Translations under genes and position numbers: made by a program
Notes under the pieces: generated by a model
Databases searched by the model: none
What the model was told of the DNA's origin: nothing
The model's input: only the letters and a program-made list of their open reading frames with translations
Shown here: in pieces, positions 34,135 through 44,411 of the stretch
Numbering within the stretch: the first letter of the stretch is position 1
Layout of the letters: the number at the start of each line of letters is the position of its first letter
NCBI GenBank assembly: GCA_039621445.1
Contig: CP154957.1
Coordinates: 23,086,761 to 23,150,760 of the forward strand
Reading direction: 5' to 3'
DNA length: 64,000 bases
From: Euglena gracilis
Taxonomy: Eukaryota; Euglenida; Euglenophyceae; Euglenales

Positions 34135-34385
34135 GTTTTTTTTTAAGACCGGGACCCCCTCCACCCACCCACCCCCTGGGGCGGGCCGAGGGGGGGGGTT
34201 CTGGGGGACCCACTCAAAAACTGTGAAAAATTCCAAAAATAGCACTGTAGCACCTTTTCAAAAATTTTCGGCGCCTTCGGCGCCAAAAAGTATATCCCAC
34301 TCCCCCATGCGGGGACCCCTCGGCCGGACCCACCCCCAACCCCCCCGGGGGGGGGGGGGGGTCCACGTCTATAAAAAAAAACCTT
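34135..34385. mobile_element. Family B poly-G element
   Basis: ttttttttttaagaccgggac at the left, 'gtctataaaaaaaaacc' at the right, central hairpin tcggcgccttcggcgcc followed by aaaaagtatatccc. This is the clearest copy of the central hairpin. Confidence 0.7.
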
Positions 34386-34434
34386 GATTGGGAATGCCAT
34401 TATGCTGTCAGTTGAAGAAGGGAGCAAAAAAAAC

Positions 34435-34591
34435 CTGTCAGGGCAAAGACTTGAGAGAGAGCTCAGCACTCCTTCGGCCGCCAACTTGCTTCCTACACAT
34501 TTCTGTAGCTCTTTGAACGAAGGCATCTCTTTAACCAATACATTGTGCTGGAAAGCCTCCAAGCAATCCAATGCTAAATGACACAAATGTC
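34435..34591 (-). CDS. Internal exon candidate, unknown protein
   Basis: Acceptor (tttgacgcag) and donor CCTGACAG|GTTTTT bound a 157-nt open exon reading HLCHLALDCLEAFQHNVLVK, then EMPSFKELQKCVGSKLAAEG, then VLSSLSSLCPDR. Helical, moderately Cys-rich, with no known domain recognised. Confidence 0.5.
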
Positions 34592-34639
34592 CTGCGTCAA
34601 ATGAGGAGGCAAAAGTGGCCCTAAACTACGGGACCGGTC

Positions 34640-34816
34640 CCAACAAGAGGGAGGGGTCTGACCCCCCCCCCCCCTGACTTAGATTCGCCCCAATTCGCCT
34701 GTGTCCCCCCCTCCGTGGGAGATTGAGAAGCAGCCCAAACCCAGAATACTTCATTTTCGGCTGGTTTAGAGGCTGCCGCCGCCACTTGAGAAGGTCCAGT
34801 AGCACATACTGTAAAG
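34640..34816 (-). CDS. Upstream exon candidate of the same gene
   Basis: Acceptor gctcctttacag at 34,817. The phase-0 reading starts YVLLDLLKWRRQPLNQPKMK; another frame reads CATGPSQVAAAASKPAENEV. The frame cannot be chosen and the donor is unclear. Confidence 0.3.
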
Positions 34817-35355
34817 GAGCAAAAAAATGGCAAAATTTGTTCCAAAATGGCTCATTTTTTTTGCTTTTTTTGAATTTGGACTTCTGTTTTTTGATGAAGC
34901 CTGATGATCATACACACATACACAGTCAGGCCCAGGGGGGGCTTTCAGGTCTCACTTTCCAAATTTTCGGTCCACGGTGCCCAGGAAAATGCACCAGAAT
35001 TGGGCAACTGTGGTCAGATTCGGTGATAATGGGCGCTTATTTAAAGGAATAGGGTAGGGATTTGAATCGTCTCGCCAAAAAATAGCCAATTTTCGGGACC
35101 CATTCAGGCCAGAAGTTAGGTCTCCATTTTGGAAAATTTCAAGGAGCATAATTTGCCAAAAGCTTGCCCGGTTTCGACCTAATTTCTCCTTTACTTGGTC
35201 CGAAATGCGGCCTAATTTCTGCCTAAATTCCGAAAATGGGACGGGAGCCCTCACGACAGGCTGGTCCTAAATTCCGGGGGAGTGGGACCCAAATACCACC
35301 TTTGCCCCCCCCCTCTTGATCAACCGAAGCCCCCCCCCCAGGGCCTTTGCAGTAC

Positions 35356-35357
35356 GC

Positions 35358-35383
<26 letters not shown>
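35356..35383 (+). repeat. (CA)n microsatellite
   Basis: About 13 CA units, ending in a caaacacacac variant. Confidence 0.95.
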
Positions 35384-35389
<6 letters not shown>

Positions 35390-35412
35390 ACCTTTCTCAT
35401 ATTTTCAAGAAT

Positions 35413-35414
35413 GC

Positions 35415-35503
<89 letters not shown>
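35413..35503 (+). repeat. (ATA)n microsatellite
   Basis: About 30 ATA/AAT units with one interruption near 35,461. AT-rich direct words (tttttcatgaaaa) follow. Confidence 0.97.
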
Positions 35504-35506
<3 letters not shown>

Positions 35507-36187
35507 TTTATATTTTTCATTCAATTTTTCATGAAAAATTGATATTACCATAAATTTTTCATGAAAAGTTAATATTTTCAAGGGACAACCCCAAGGGGGG
35601 AGAAACAATGAAGGAAGAAGGGGCTTGAAAATTCAGATTCAACTAATTTGAACGAACCCCCCCCCCTTAGGGACTTGGCAAGGGAGCCCCTTTCGGGCTC
35701 CCTTGGTGGAGACAGGGGCTGTGCGGGCCCTGTATGGCTGCATGGGGGCATACCTGAAGGTGATTGAAGGAGTGGCTGAAGTTGGGCACCACCTCTGACG
35801 GGTGCCAAAAAGGCCGTCTGTTGGAGACAATGAGGAGAGGCCTGACAGACGTCTAAAAAATACAAATGCAGCCAAATGCAGAAGAAAAGCCCCCCCCTTT
35901 ACCCCTTGGATGCTGGGGATGGCTGAAACGATGCCATGCATAGCAGGCACCCCCCTCCGACCCCGGCGTCTTTGGCGCCAGGGGTCCAGAAAAGGCCATT
36001 TTCAATGAAAAGTTTCTGGGTCCCCCACCCCCCCGGGGGGTGTGCCTCCTAGGGTGGCAGACGGTTGGTTGGAGGGGGGGGGTCCTGGCTAGTCGGCGAG
36101 ACAGGGGGGGGGGGGTCCTGGCTAGTCGGCCGACTAGCCACCCTAATGTACTTACGGGTCAAAACCGCCGACTTTTAAGCCCCCCCC

Positions 36188-36467
36188 AGGCTTCTTTTTA
36201 AGACCCCGGGGGGGGTCCCCCCCACCCACCCAGGGTGGCGCGGGACCAGGGGGGGGGGGGCGGGACCCCCCCAAAATCGGGCCCGTTAAAGGCAATTTTC
36301 AAAAATTTTCGGCGCTTCGCGCCAAAAAGGTATACCCGGCGCCTCTGGCGCGGGACCCTCCCCCCCCCCCGGGGGGGGAGGGGGTCCGGCCCGGGCCCAC
36401 CCCCCCCCCCCCCTCCCCCCTGGGGGGGGGGGGGTCTTCTGACTTAAAAAGAAGACTGAGCCCCCCC
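36188..36467. mobile_element. Family B element nested in family C copy 1
   Basis: Left end cttctttttaagacc and right end ggtcttctgacttaaaaag form inverted ends around G/C runs. The centre has cggcgcttcgcgcc then aaaaaggtatacccgg. Best-preserved ends of family B. Confidence 0.75.
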
Positions 36468-36588
36468 CCAGTCCAAAAAAAAAGTTCAAAATCACCCCCC
36501 TTGGGATCAGATAATCTGTGAATTTTTTGTGTTGTTTTGAGCATCCCCCCAGGATAAAAATACTGAAATTCTTTCCAACAGTTGCATA

Positions 36589-36900
36589 ATGGCAACTTTC
36601 TATGGCATGTGCCACACAGCCTTTGTGCCCCTGTCCGTGGTTACAAATACAGCTACATGCTCCCGCGGCCACACACTGTGTGTGTGAGGAATGTGCAAAA
36701 GCGGGCGAAAACTACTATATGCGGACTCCCGCATACGCGGTGGCCCACTTGAAGGCGCACGCGGATGGGAAGCGGCTGTTGCACAAGGGCCAAAAACGAC
36801 CACGCGACGATGGGGCAGGAGACGGAGCACTTGCGCCTGTGCCTGCTGCAGCTCACTGCAACCCTGGTCCTCTGGTCAATCCACCTGGCACGGGATGAAT
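36589..36900 (+). CDS. Family C protein, N-terminal Cys/His-rich exon
   Basis: Starts MATFYGMCHTAFVPLSVVTN. After an apparent internal deletion relative to the 56-kb copy, the next frame gives HCVCEECAKAGENYYMRTP, then AYAVAHLKAHADGKRLLHKG and QKRPRDDGAGDGAL. The C-x2-C...H-x3-H spacing suggests a zinc finger, and QKRPRDD a nuclear signal. The minus-strand copy at 56,036-56,589 is clearly homologous, so this is a repeat-family protein, not a single-copy gene. No known superfamily could be assigned. Confidence 0.6.
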
Positions 36901-36929
36901 GCGTTACCCACAAATTGAATTTAAACCTT

Positions 36930-37140
36930 TTTTCCCACACTCATTTTCCATCAGATGAACATTTTTAAATCTTGTTGTGTTTTCCCACTTTTGCACATTC
37001 CGAACCCCTCGAACGAAGAAATCCGGCAACCTTGTTTTTTTTCACACTCATTTGCCAGCTGATGAACATTTCGAAATCTTGTTGTGTTTCCCCACTTCTG
37101 CACATTTCGAACCCTTCGAACGAACAAATCCGGCAAATGT
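36930..37140 (+). repeat. Two diverged ~105-bp tandem copies in an intron
   Basis: Each copy contains gatgaacattt, aaatcttgttgtgtttcccac, cttttgcacattc (or cttctgcacattt) and tcgaacgaa..aatccggcaa. The array lies between the N-terminal exon and the next exon of the family C gene. Confidence 0.8.
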
Positions 37141-37156
37141 ACGGTTTGAAAAAGTG

Positions 37157-37456
37157 TGTGTCCTGGTGTATCCCATGCTCACCGCTAAACCGTTGTCCGA
37201 GGCCTCGGCCGACTACGTGAGCCTGATGTGGGATTTGCGTGAGTATCAGAATCCGGATGCGCGTCTGGAAGGCATGCAGCAGCGGGGTTTCCAAGCAAGG
37301 CTGAGCCACAGACAGCCGTTGAGTGAGGCAGAAAAGCTCACCATTGCTCAGGCTTTGAGTGAGCTGTATACATTGGGAGGTGTGGTGCTGGGCAGATACA
37401 AGTACATTGCAAATTGGATCGCGTGCGTGCGATTGCACGGAACGCGCACCCCGCAC
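37157..37456 (+). CDS. Family C protein, middle exon
   Basis: An open exon ending in phase 0 at CCGCAC|GTAGCT. It contains VCVLVYPMLTAKPLSEASAD, YVSLMWDLREYQNPDARLEG, LSEAEKLTIAQALSELYTLG and RYKYIANWIACVRLHGTRTP. Natural globular composition with helices. The 5' boundary (after tttgaaaaag) is uncertain because the frame is open upstream. It splices in phase to the next exon. Confidence 0.7.
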
Positions 37457-37618
37457 GTAGCTGTATTTTTTGTTGCTGTGTGAGAATTTGTTGCAAACTG
37501 TTTCTGCCTCATTTACACACTTTTGGGACATTTTGTGTTGTCTTTTGAAAATATCTGGGCATGCGTGGTCTCAGGTTAGAGAATTCCGTCTTTTCTCCGT
37601 GTTTTTACCAAAATTCAG

Positions 37619-37807
37619 CTCGGTCCGGCATGTGTGGCTCAGCACATTCGGGCCCTGGTGAAGGCCGAGCATCGCGCGGCAGAGGAGAACGGGAAGGCCC
37701 GTCACCCTCTTCCAGAATCGGATGCTCTCACCCAGCAGGAGGGGGAGGGGGGGGACCCCGAACCCTCCTCGGACGGCGAGGAGGACGGCGAGCCGGATTC
37801 CATCTAA
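37619..37807 (+). CDS. Family C protein, terminal exon
   Basis: A good acceptor (gtttttaccaaaattcag) opens exactly 62 codons plus TAA in phase 0: LGPACVAQHIRALVKAEHRA then an acidic tail (GEGGDPEPSSDGEEDGEPDS). It joins the previous exon across a 162-bp intron without a frame change. The acidic C-terminus is typical of a disordered tail. Confidence 0.75.
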   Translation, partial: LGPACVAQHIRALVKAEHRAAEENGKARHPLPESDALTQQEGEGGDPEPSSDGEEDGEPDSI

Positions 37808-37989
37808 GCCATCGGAAGTTGCCATATTTCCAAGTGCATTCGCACTTCAACACCTCGCAACTCGTAATACACTTTTCCAGGGGGGGTTTGGTGCAGGGGG
37901 GGGGGGACTGATTATGGTCAATTCAACATTTTCAGCATGCATATGACGACCATCACAGGACCGTGTCCATGGCTTTCCCATTGTGTTAT

Positions 37990-38600
37990 TTTTTTTCCGG
38001 ACCCGGCACGGAGTACCGGGTGCTTGTATGTGCGGCCCACAAAGCCAAGGCGGAAATTGACAGATATTTTGGACGTCAACAAAAAGCCAACCCCTACCCC
38101 TACCCCAACCCCTACCCCAGCACCGAAAAGGGCCAAGAAACAAAGGAAGGAGCGTAAAATTACGGAAGCGCCCAACGCAACTGCCGAGGAAAAAGGTATT
38201 CATTATTTTCACCAGATTTTGCAAGGTGTTTCTGTTTCAGAGCGAACCTTTCGAGGAGTTGGATTCTTCATATGAGAGCCCTGACATGCTGAGACCGCGA
38301 GGTGTTCTTTTTGTTTCTAACGGCTATTAATCTGCTTTATCCTCCTCAGACGAGTTGCGGCTTACCCCCCCGAGCTCTTCCCTTCTGCCCCCCACAACCC
38401 TGTTGCCTCAGCCCGCGCCAGAACACAGGGCTGTCTCTTCCCTGTTGCCCACACCAACTCCTGCAACCAGTGCTGATGTTTCCCTCCCTGGATTTTGTTA
38501 TCGGAGGGGGGTGCGGGGGGGGGGGGGCGGAGCCCCCCCCCGCGCACTTCCAAATTGCACACGAAATCAATGTGGCCCTCAGGTCTGTTGCACTCCGCGG
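37990..38600 (+). CDS. Second family C gene, short introns (45-48 bp)
   Basis: Exon A, ending ...gaggaaaaag|GTATTC at 38,195, is Lys/Arg-rich (frame uncertain around a ccctac array at 38,090-38,125). Exon B, 38,241-38,301, reads SEPFEELDSSYESPDMLRPR. Exon C begins 38,350 with DELRLTPPSSSLLPPTTLL and is Pro/Ser/Thr-rich. Introns are 38,196-38,240 (45 bp) and 38,302-38,349 (48 bp). The B/C intron is conserved in position and phase in the minus-strand copy (55,119-55,168), so both copies descend from one spliced gene. Confidence 0.65.
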
Positions 38601-39157
38601 TGGTCACCCCCCCCCGTCAGATTTACACACCACAAAACCCGCAGCACTGAGATTGGCTGGTGTGTCTCTGCTGCCGTCCCCGCATCGATCTCCTTTCTCT
38701 TTGCTTCTGTGAGTCCAGAAAACATTAAAAAACTCGGAGGGAGTGTAGATTTTTTCAGCCCCCTGCTTTGTGTGCTTGTCCCCTGGAGCGTACACTGGGA
38801 AATGGTGTCATTCTGTGACTGATGATCCAAATGACCAGCATCATTCGCCAGGTGTATTTTTTGGACCCAGGGGGGGGCTTAAAAGTCGGCGGTTTTGACC
38901 CGTAAGTACATTAGGGTGGCTAGTCGGCCAACTAGCCAGGACCCCCCCCCCCCTGTCTCGCCGACTAGCTGCCGACCAGGCCTAGTCGGCCGACCAATTG
39001 GCTAGTCGGCCGACAAGTCAGCCGACTAGCCAGGACCCCCCCCCCTCCAGCCCACCGCCATGCGCCGCCTGCTAGGGGCAGGCACCCCACAACACCCACC
39101 CCCACCCCCCGGTCGGTAAGCACAAGCCTGACCGGGTGTTTTGCACATTTGTCCTTT

Positions 39158-40352
39158 GAAACCGTGTATTGGGGCTCTGGCTTCACGCCCAAACCAGCGT
39201 TCAGGACGCCAGTTCAGGCGGGAAGCCAGCATCTGGGGGCCCCAAAAAGTGTCCAAAATGGTTAGTAGACATGTGGCAATCGTATCTGAGCAGTATTTGC
39301 CAGAAATTGGGGTATTTTGTGCAATAATTTCCATTTGGCCAAATTTGGCGAATTTCTGAATTAGAATACCACCCCCCCCCCCTATTGTCCCCCCCCTTAT
39401 TGTCCCTGGGCCCCGGCCGACGGGGGATTTTTTTGGCCCAGCCAATGAAATTCCGTTGGTACCCCCCTTATTGTCCCCCACCCCTTATTGTCCGATCGGG
39501 CCTCCCGGAGGCAGGTCGGTGGGACAATAAGGGGGGGGGGGGGTTACCATGCAGCACGGGCCTGTGCTTTGCATCGTTTTAGATGGAAACAAAGAATTCA
39601 CAAAGATAACCAAGGAAACAGGGACCAGAGAGGTTGTATCGGTATGTACCGAACAGAGCCTCCTGAGACCTGTAATCAGTGCTTGAAGGTTGGCTGGAGC
39701 GGCTGAAATCTAAGGCCATCTGCTGAAAACCCTTGAGAAGAGCTATCGATCAAGGGGCATCATGGCAGGTGAACAGTGGATTTTGGAATTTGCGAAAAGG
39801 GTCGGAACATGCGATCGCTGATTTTCAGAGTGCTCTGCAGTGTGGCTGAGTTCTGAGGGTACCAAGCAAAAGGCCTTGGGGAGAGCTTTCGATTGATATG
39901 CTGTATGTACCTGCGGTGTGGGATTTCACAGATTAAGATGTCAAATTTTGGAATACAAAATCGCTGAAAATAAGCGCTGTGTGCATCTCTGCTGAATCCT
40001 GTGGCCATCTGTCAAAAGCCCTTGAGAAGAGCTTTCGATTGATGGGTAACATGGCACCAGACCTGTGAAAACTTCAATTGGCTGATCGACATGGCCATGC
40101 GCCCAAAGGAGGTCCAAAATGCCCCAAAATGTTCAAAAAATGGGTATTTAGGGCGAAATTGGCCGTGATTCCTTGAATGCCGGTTCGGGCGTGAAGTCAG
40201 AGCCCCGAATCCACGGTTTCAGCAACTGCGTCCAGAACGCCGGTTCAGGCGTGAAGCCGTGGCTCAGAACGCTGGGTTGGACTGCCCCCCGAACCGGCGT
40301 TCTGAGCCACGGCTTCACGCCCAAACCGGCGTTCTGGACACAGTTTTCGTAT
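39158..40352 (+). mobile_element. Family E/F element, copy a
   Basis: Begins accgtgtattggggctctgg, with 'cggcgttc' words at both ends (aacgccggttcgggcgtgaa near 40,180-40,340), and contains three spaced copies of the cttgagaagagctttcga module. The region is an inverted near-copy of 44,822-45,778. It carries two insertions relative to that copy: the poly-C element 39,372-39,544 and about 145 bp after it. Confidence 0.85.
39372..39544. mobile_element. Poly-C/G-ended element with 5-bp TSD
   Basis: C-run + ctattgtccc at the left and gggacaataag + G-run at the right. It is flanked by tacca on both sides (39367-39371 and 39545-39549). The inverted E/F copy at 45.5 kb has the unoccupied site (agaataccatg on the opposite strand) with a single tacca, so the insertion boundaries are observed directly. 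Confidence 0.9.
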
Positions 40353-40904
40353 CAGAAACTTCAATCGACGTGGATCTTTTTCCATTGTCCATGGTAACAA
40401 CGGAGGGGCGGGACACCCAGACATCTGGGATGGAATCAGATTGCACAATTTTGGCACTGAGCACGATGACTTTCTCTCATGGGGTGCTAGCACACACAAC
40501 AATCTGCAGGTGGTGGGTCGGCATTGTCAGGTTCATCCAGGTGTATGTTGCCCCCCCTCCCCCCGAAGAGGTACGCAATGGGGGGGGGGTACACAATGGG
40601 GGGGGGGGCATGGTGGGAACAGACATTATTCTTCAGGAACAAAAAATTGCGAAAAAAAGCAAAAGTACTTGAGGAGGTGGCGAAAACACCTCCATGAGGT
40701 TTGCATCTTCCATCAACAATTGAACATCTTTGCATTGCTGAGAAGCAGCGATGTGGTTCGTTTCAAGCAAACTCGGTGAGGAAATCTCCTGATCCAGAAA
40801 GAACCCTGAGGGAATGGAAGAAATTGAGGGGCTTAAAATTCAGAGTGGGTTGTTGGCCGCCGGTCTGTCTTGCCAACTCTTGAAGATACGGGACTGTCGG
40901 TCAT

Positions 40905-42270
40905 TTTACCCACCCCCCCTCAAAGTGTCCTGTAAAATTTGCAGGCAAATACCCTCGCCCCCCCACCAAAGTGGCCCTTGTAGGCAAGCACCTATGACAG
41001 ATTCCAAATTTTAGCCCGCGGTCGGCTGCGGTCGGCCGCGGTCGGCTGCGGTCGGCTGCGGTCGGCTGCGGTCGGCTGCGGTCGGTCGGCAGCGGTCGGC
41101 AAAGTAGTTGGCTGTGGGTGGGGGGCAGGCCAACAAAAAATGAGCATATATCACAATCACACAATCCACTGTTGACGACTTTTGGCCACTTTTCGCTGCT
41201 TTTGGCCACTTTTTGATGCTTTTGGGCTGCTTTTGGCCACTGTTGCCGACTTTTGGTCGATTTTTGCTGCCTTTGCCCATTATTTTCTGCCTTTTGCTTT
41301 CTTTTGGTCACTTTTGTTGCTTTTGCCCACTTTTTGCTGTGTTTTGGCTGCTTTTGGCCAGCTTTTGCTTTGCTTTGACCTCTTTTGACCACTTTTGGCC
41401 TCTTTAACCCACTTTTGACCACTTTTCTCTGCTTTTGGCCATTTTTACCCACTTCTGGCCACTTTCAGGCCACTTTAAACGTCTTTTTGTTGCTTTTGAC
41501 ATCAAGAGCAGTCAAACGTGACCTAAAAATGACCTAAAAGTGGCAAAACATGGTTAAAATGGCCAAAAGTTCCAGAAGCAGGAAAAAATAACAAAAAAAA
41601 ATGCCCAACAATGGCCCAAAATGACCCTGCTTTTGGCCGATTTGGGTCACTTTAGCAGCTTTTGTTCACTTTTGGCAACAAACTGGCGCAAAATGCTCAA
41701 AATGGTCAAATTGGACCAAAAAGAGACCAAAAAAATGGGCAAAATAACTAAAGAAAAGGTCGAAAGTGGCTTTAAATGGTCAAAAATGGCCCTAAATGGC
41801 CCAAAATGGCCCAAGAGCAGGCCAAAATGGCCCAAATCACAAGAAGCGGGCAAAAAGTGGTCAAAAATGGTCAAAATAGGTCAAAATGGGTGAATTATGG
41901 TGGCAAATGGGCCAAAAGGGGACAAAAGCGACCAAAAATGGCCAAAAATGGTCAAAAGCCAAAAGTGGCCAAAAGTGACAACATGAGCCAGATGAGCCAG
42001 AAAAATCTCAACATCTGGGATAAACATGAGCCTAATTCCTCATTCTCATTGAAAAATTGACATCAATTAGAAAAAAGTTGCGCGGTCGGCTGCGGTCGGC
42101 TGCGGTCGGCTGCGGTCGGCTGCGGTCGGCACCCCACCTATGACAGTCCTGAAACCCGCGGTCGGCTGCGGTCGGCTGCGGTCGGCATAGGTGCCTGCTT
42201 GTGGGCACCGTGGGACCCCAAAATGACCACTGGAGGGGGACACTTTGGGGGGGGGGGGTCAAATCTTGGC
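40905..42270. mobile_element. Family N element with gcggtcggct arrays
   Basis: Left end caccaaagtgg..., caagcacctatgaca; right end cataggtgcctgcttg...cactttggggg. Inside are tandem 10-bp gcggtcggct arrays (41,025-41,100, 42,082-42,130 and 42,158-42,187). Between them lies about 950 bp of 'cttttggccac' words that switch to the complementary 'caaaagtggtc' form near 41,520, making a giant imperfect foldback. Same architecture at 58.4-59.4 kb. Confidence 0.7.
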
Positions 42271-42543
42271 CGAGGAAAATGGCCACTTTGACGGGGGGGG
42301 GGGTAAACAAAATTTTCCAAAAAAATTGGCCCCTTTGGGGGGGGGCAAAGCGACATTTCAGTCATTCATGTTCATTTGGGGGTTTTTTCACCAAAACTTT
42401 GTTGGCCAAATTAACAATGCACCATTGATTTATTTGCAAATTGTTGTCCCAAGCGCCAGTTCGGGTGCGAACTGGCGGTGCCTGGGCACCAAAAAGTGTC
42501 CAAAATGGTTTGTAGAAAGGTGATACTCATATCTGAGCAGTTT

Positions 42544-43510
42544 TTAAGCCGGCGTTTGAGACGCCGGGCTCAGGACAGAACCGGCGTCCCCCCCCACGGG
42601 CTTTCCGGACGCCGGTTCTGTCCTAAAGCCCGGCGTTAGGAACGCCGGTTTTGTCCAAAGCCCGGCGTCCGATTTTCATTCCTAAAAATGTCACCAAAAG
42701 TGCCCAAAAGTGGCCCTAAGGTGCTGGTATGAGTGTTTCAACCATCAAGGACAATGAATTTTGCCATCTGCGGACCACTAGGGTGGATATCCAAATCTCG
42801 TGTAAATCGGCCCAGATTTGGAAATAGAGTACCGTGCAGCGTGGAAAGATCTGATGAGCACCGCTGGTCGTCTGTTGAAAAGAGCTTTCGATCGAGGGGT
42901 AACTTGGTACCCTAACGTTGCACGCAGCCCGAGATACGCTCGCGATGGTCGGATCGGCCAGAATCTGAGTCGAAACTTGTAGCAATTTTCAGTGACTTTT
43001 GGTTTAAGATGCTGAATAAACCCTACAGAAACGTTTTTCCTCTTCGAATCAACGACCTGAGGGCCTTGGGGGGGCACCAGAGTTGTGAAATTAGGATTCC
43101 CCACTGACAGAAAATAAGAGCTCCAGGCGACGTGGCTGAATTTGGTGGTGATCGCCAGTCGTGTGATGAAAAGAGCTTTCGATCGAGGGGTGATTTTATA
43201 CCTGGACGATTGACACAGCCAGAAATACCCTCGCGATCGCCGGAATTTGGTGAAGTGCAAAGTGGTGTGACATTGCAGATCAGTGGTCGGAGATTGGTCC
43301 TGGGAGTGTCCTTTGGCCGAAGGTTGGGGACGCCGGTTCTGTCCTGAGCCCGGCGTCTCTAAAACGCCGGCTTAAACAAGAGGTGGCGGACGCCGGTTCT
43401 GTCCAAAGCCCGGCGTTCCAAACGCCGGTTCCGTCCTTCGGACGGAACCGGCGTCCGGAACGCCGGGCTTTGGACAGAACCGGCGTCCGCCACCTCTTTT
43501 TTGTAGTAGA
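42544..43510 (+). mobile_element. Family D element, copy 1
   Basis: Inverted ends aagccggcgtttgagacgcc (42,544) and cgtctctaaaacgccggctt (to 43,374), followed by a 130-bp palindromic tail (43,375-43,508; ggacgccggttctgtcc words). Two copies of the agagctttcgatcgagggg module lie inside (42,881 and 43,172). It is nearly identical to 49,621-50,586 in direct orientation, so one is a recent copy or duplication. Confidence 0.85.
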
Positions 43511-43878
43511 GGGGGGGCCTTCGGCCAGAAATTGGGGGTTTCAGGACAGAACCGGCGTCCGCCCCCCTTTTTTGTAGTAGGGGGGGGTGAGGGTAAATTA
43601 GCACAAAGGTGGGGGGCGCGATTTGCCATCCTTGCCTTGCACACACAAGGGGATTTTGTTATTTTGGGGCGGGGGGGGTTCGGGGGGGGGGGGGGCGGCA
43701 GCCCCCCCTAGAGGAGGCCATAGGCCGACTAAGTTCGCGTTTTGGCAATCGTTTTTCGTTTTTTTTGGATGAGACGTTTTTCACAGTTTCAAGGCCATTC
43801 CAAAGTGTTTCCGTGAATTTTGAGTCAAATTTACTAAATCAAATTTTCGGGGGGGGCTTAAATTTCTATACAAAAAAC

Positions 43879-43975
43879 GTGGGTATAACCCGATTACAGG
43901 CCGTAAGACGGGTCAAGGGTGCCGTAGGCGCCCTTGACCCGTCTTACGCCCTGTAATCAGGTTATAACCCACATT
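43879..43975. repeat. Imperfect palindrome
   Basis: ggtataacccgattacagg...taagacgggtcaaggg folds onto cccttgacccgtcttac...cctgtaatcaggttata, with arms of about 45 bp around a ggcgcc-like centre. 43,510-43,880 has G-run repeats and a weakly open frame, no supported gene. Confidence 0.75.
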
Positions 43976-44019
43976 TTTTTATGCAACCGTGTTCAAAGAG
44001 GCCCGACGCCTGCCCTGTA

Positions 44020-44411
44020 CCATGCCCCCCCCTTACTGTTCCCGTCCTGTGGCCCCCTTTTGGGTCCATGGGAACAGTAAGGGGGGGGACAGTAAGGGGG
44101 GGACGAGTCCCCCCCCCCTTACTGTTCCCATGGGCCGTGAACCAACCAACCAAATTAGACCCAAAAGGCCACCTAAATTGCCAAAATGAAGCTTTTTTGG
44201 TTTACATGCTTGATAATTGCACCTCCACAACATCCATTTTGGCATCGGGTTGGATTTTGGTGGGATTGAGAGCACCTAAAACCGACCAAAAAATTCCCCC
44301 TTTTTGCCTTGTGTTTCAAGAATCCTTTACAAAAAGTGCTATGACACTGTACTGTTCCCGTCCCCCCAATGGGAACAGTAGGGGGGGGGGGCAGTAAAAG
44401 GGGGGGCATGG
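44020..44411. mobile_element. Poly-C/G element inserted at TA
   Basis: Ends ccatgccccccccttactgt and cagtaaaaggggggggcatgg. The flanks ccctgta / taattcgt match the uninterrupted family I sequence 'ccctgtaattcgtgttc' seen at 44,510 and 46,605, so the element sits between duplicated TA dinucleotides. Internal copies of gggaacagtaagggg repeat the terminus. No coding region. Confidence 0.75.

Larger units (their letters stand above)
36062..39057 (+). mobile_element. Family C DNA transposon, gene-bearing copy 1
   Basis: The terminal inverted repeats are 36,062-36,188 and 38,870-39,057. From inside out both read G-run-cttaaaagtcggcgg, ttttgacccgtaagtaca, ttagggtggctagtcggcc and a further G/C run with tctcgccgactagc. 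About 100 bp of each repeat aligns almost perfectly. The element is about 3.0 kb and contains two plus-strand spliced genes (36.6-37.8 and 38.0-38.6 kb) plus a nested family B element. It sits inside an inverted family M element (halves at 35,940-36,060 and 39,068-39,140). No transposase catalytic domain was recognised. Confidence 0.85.
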
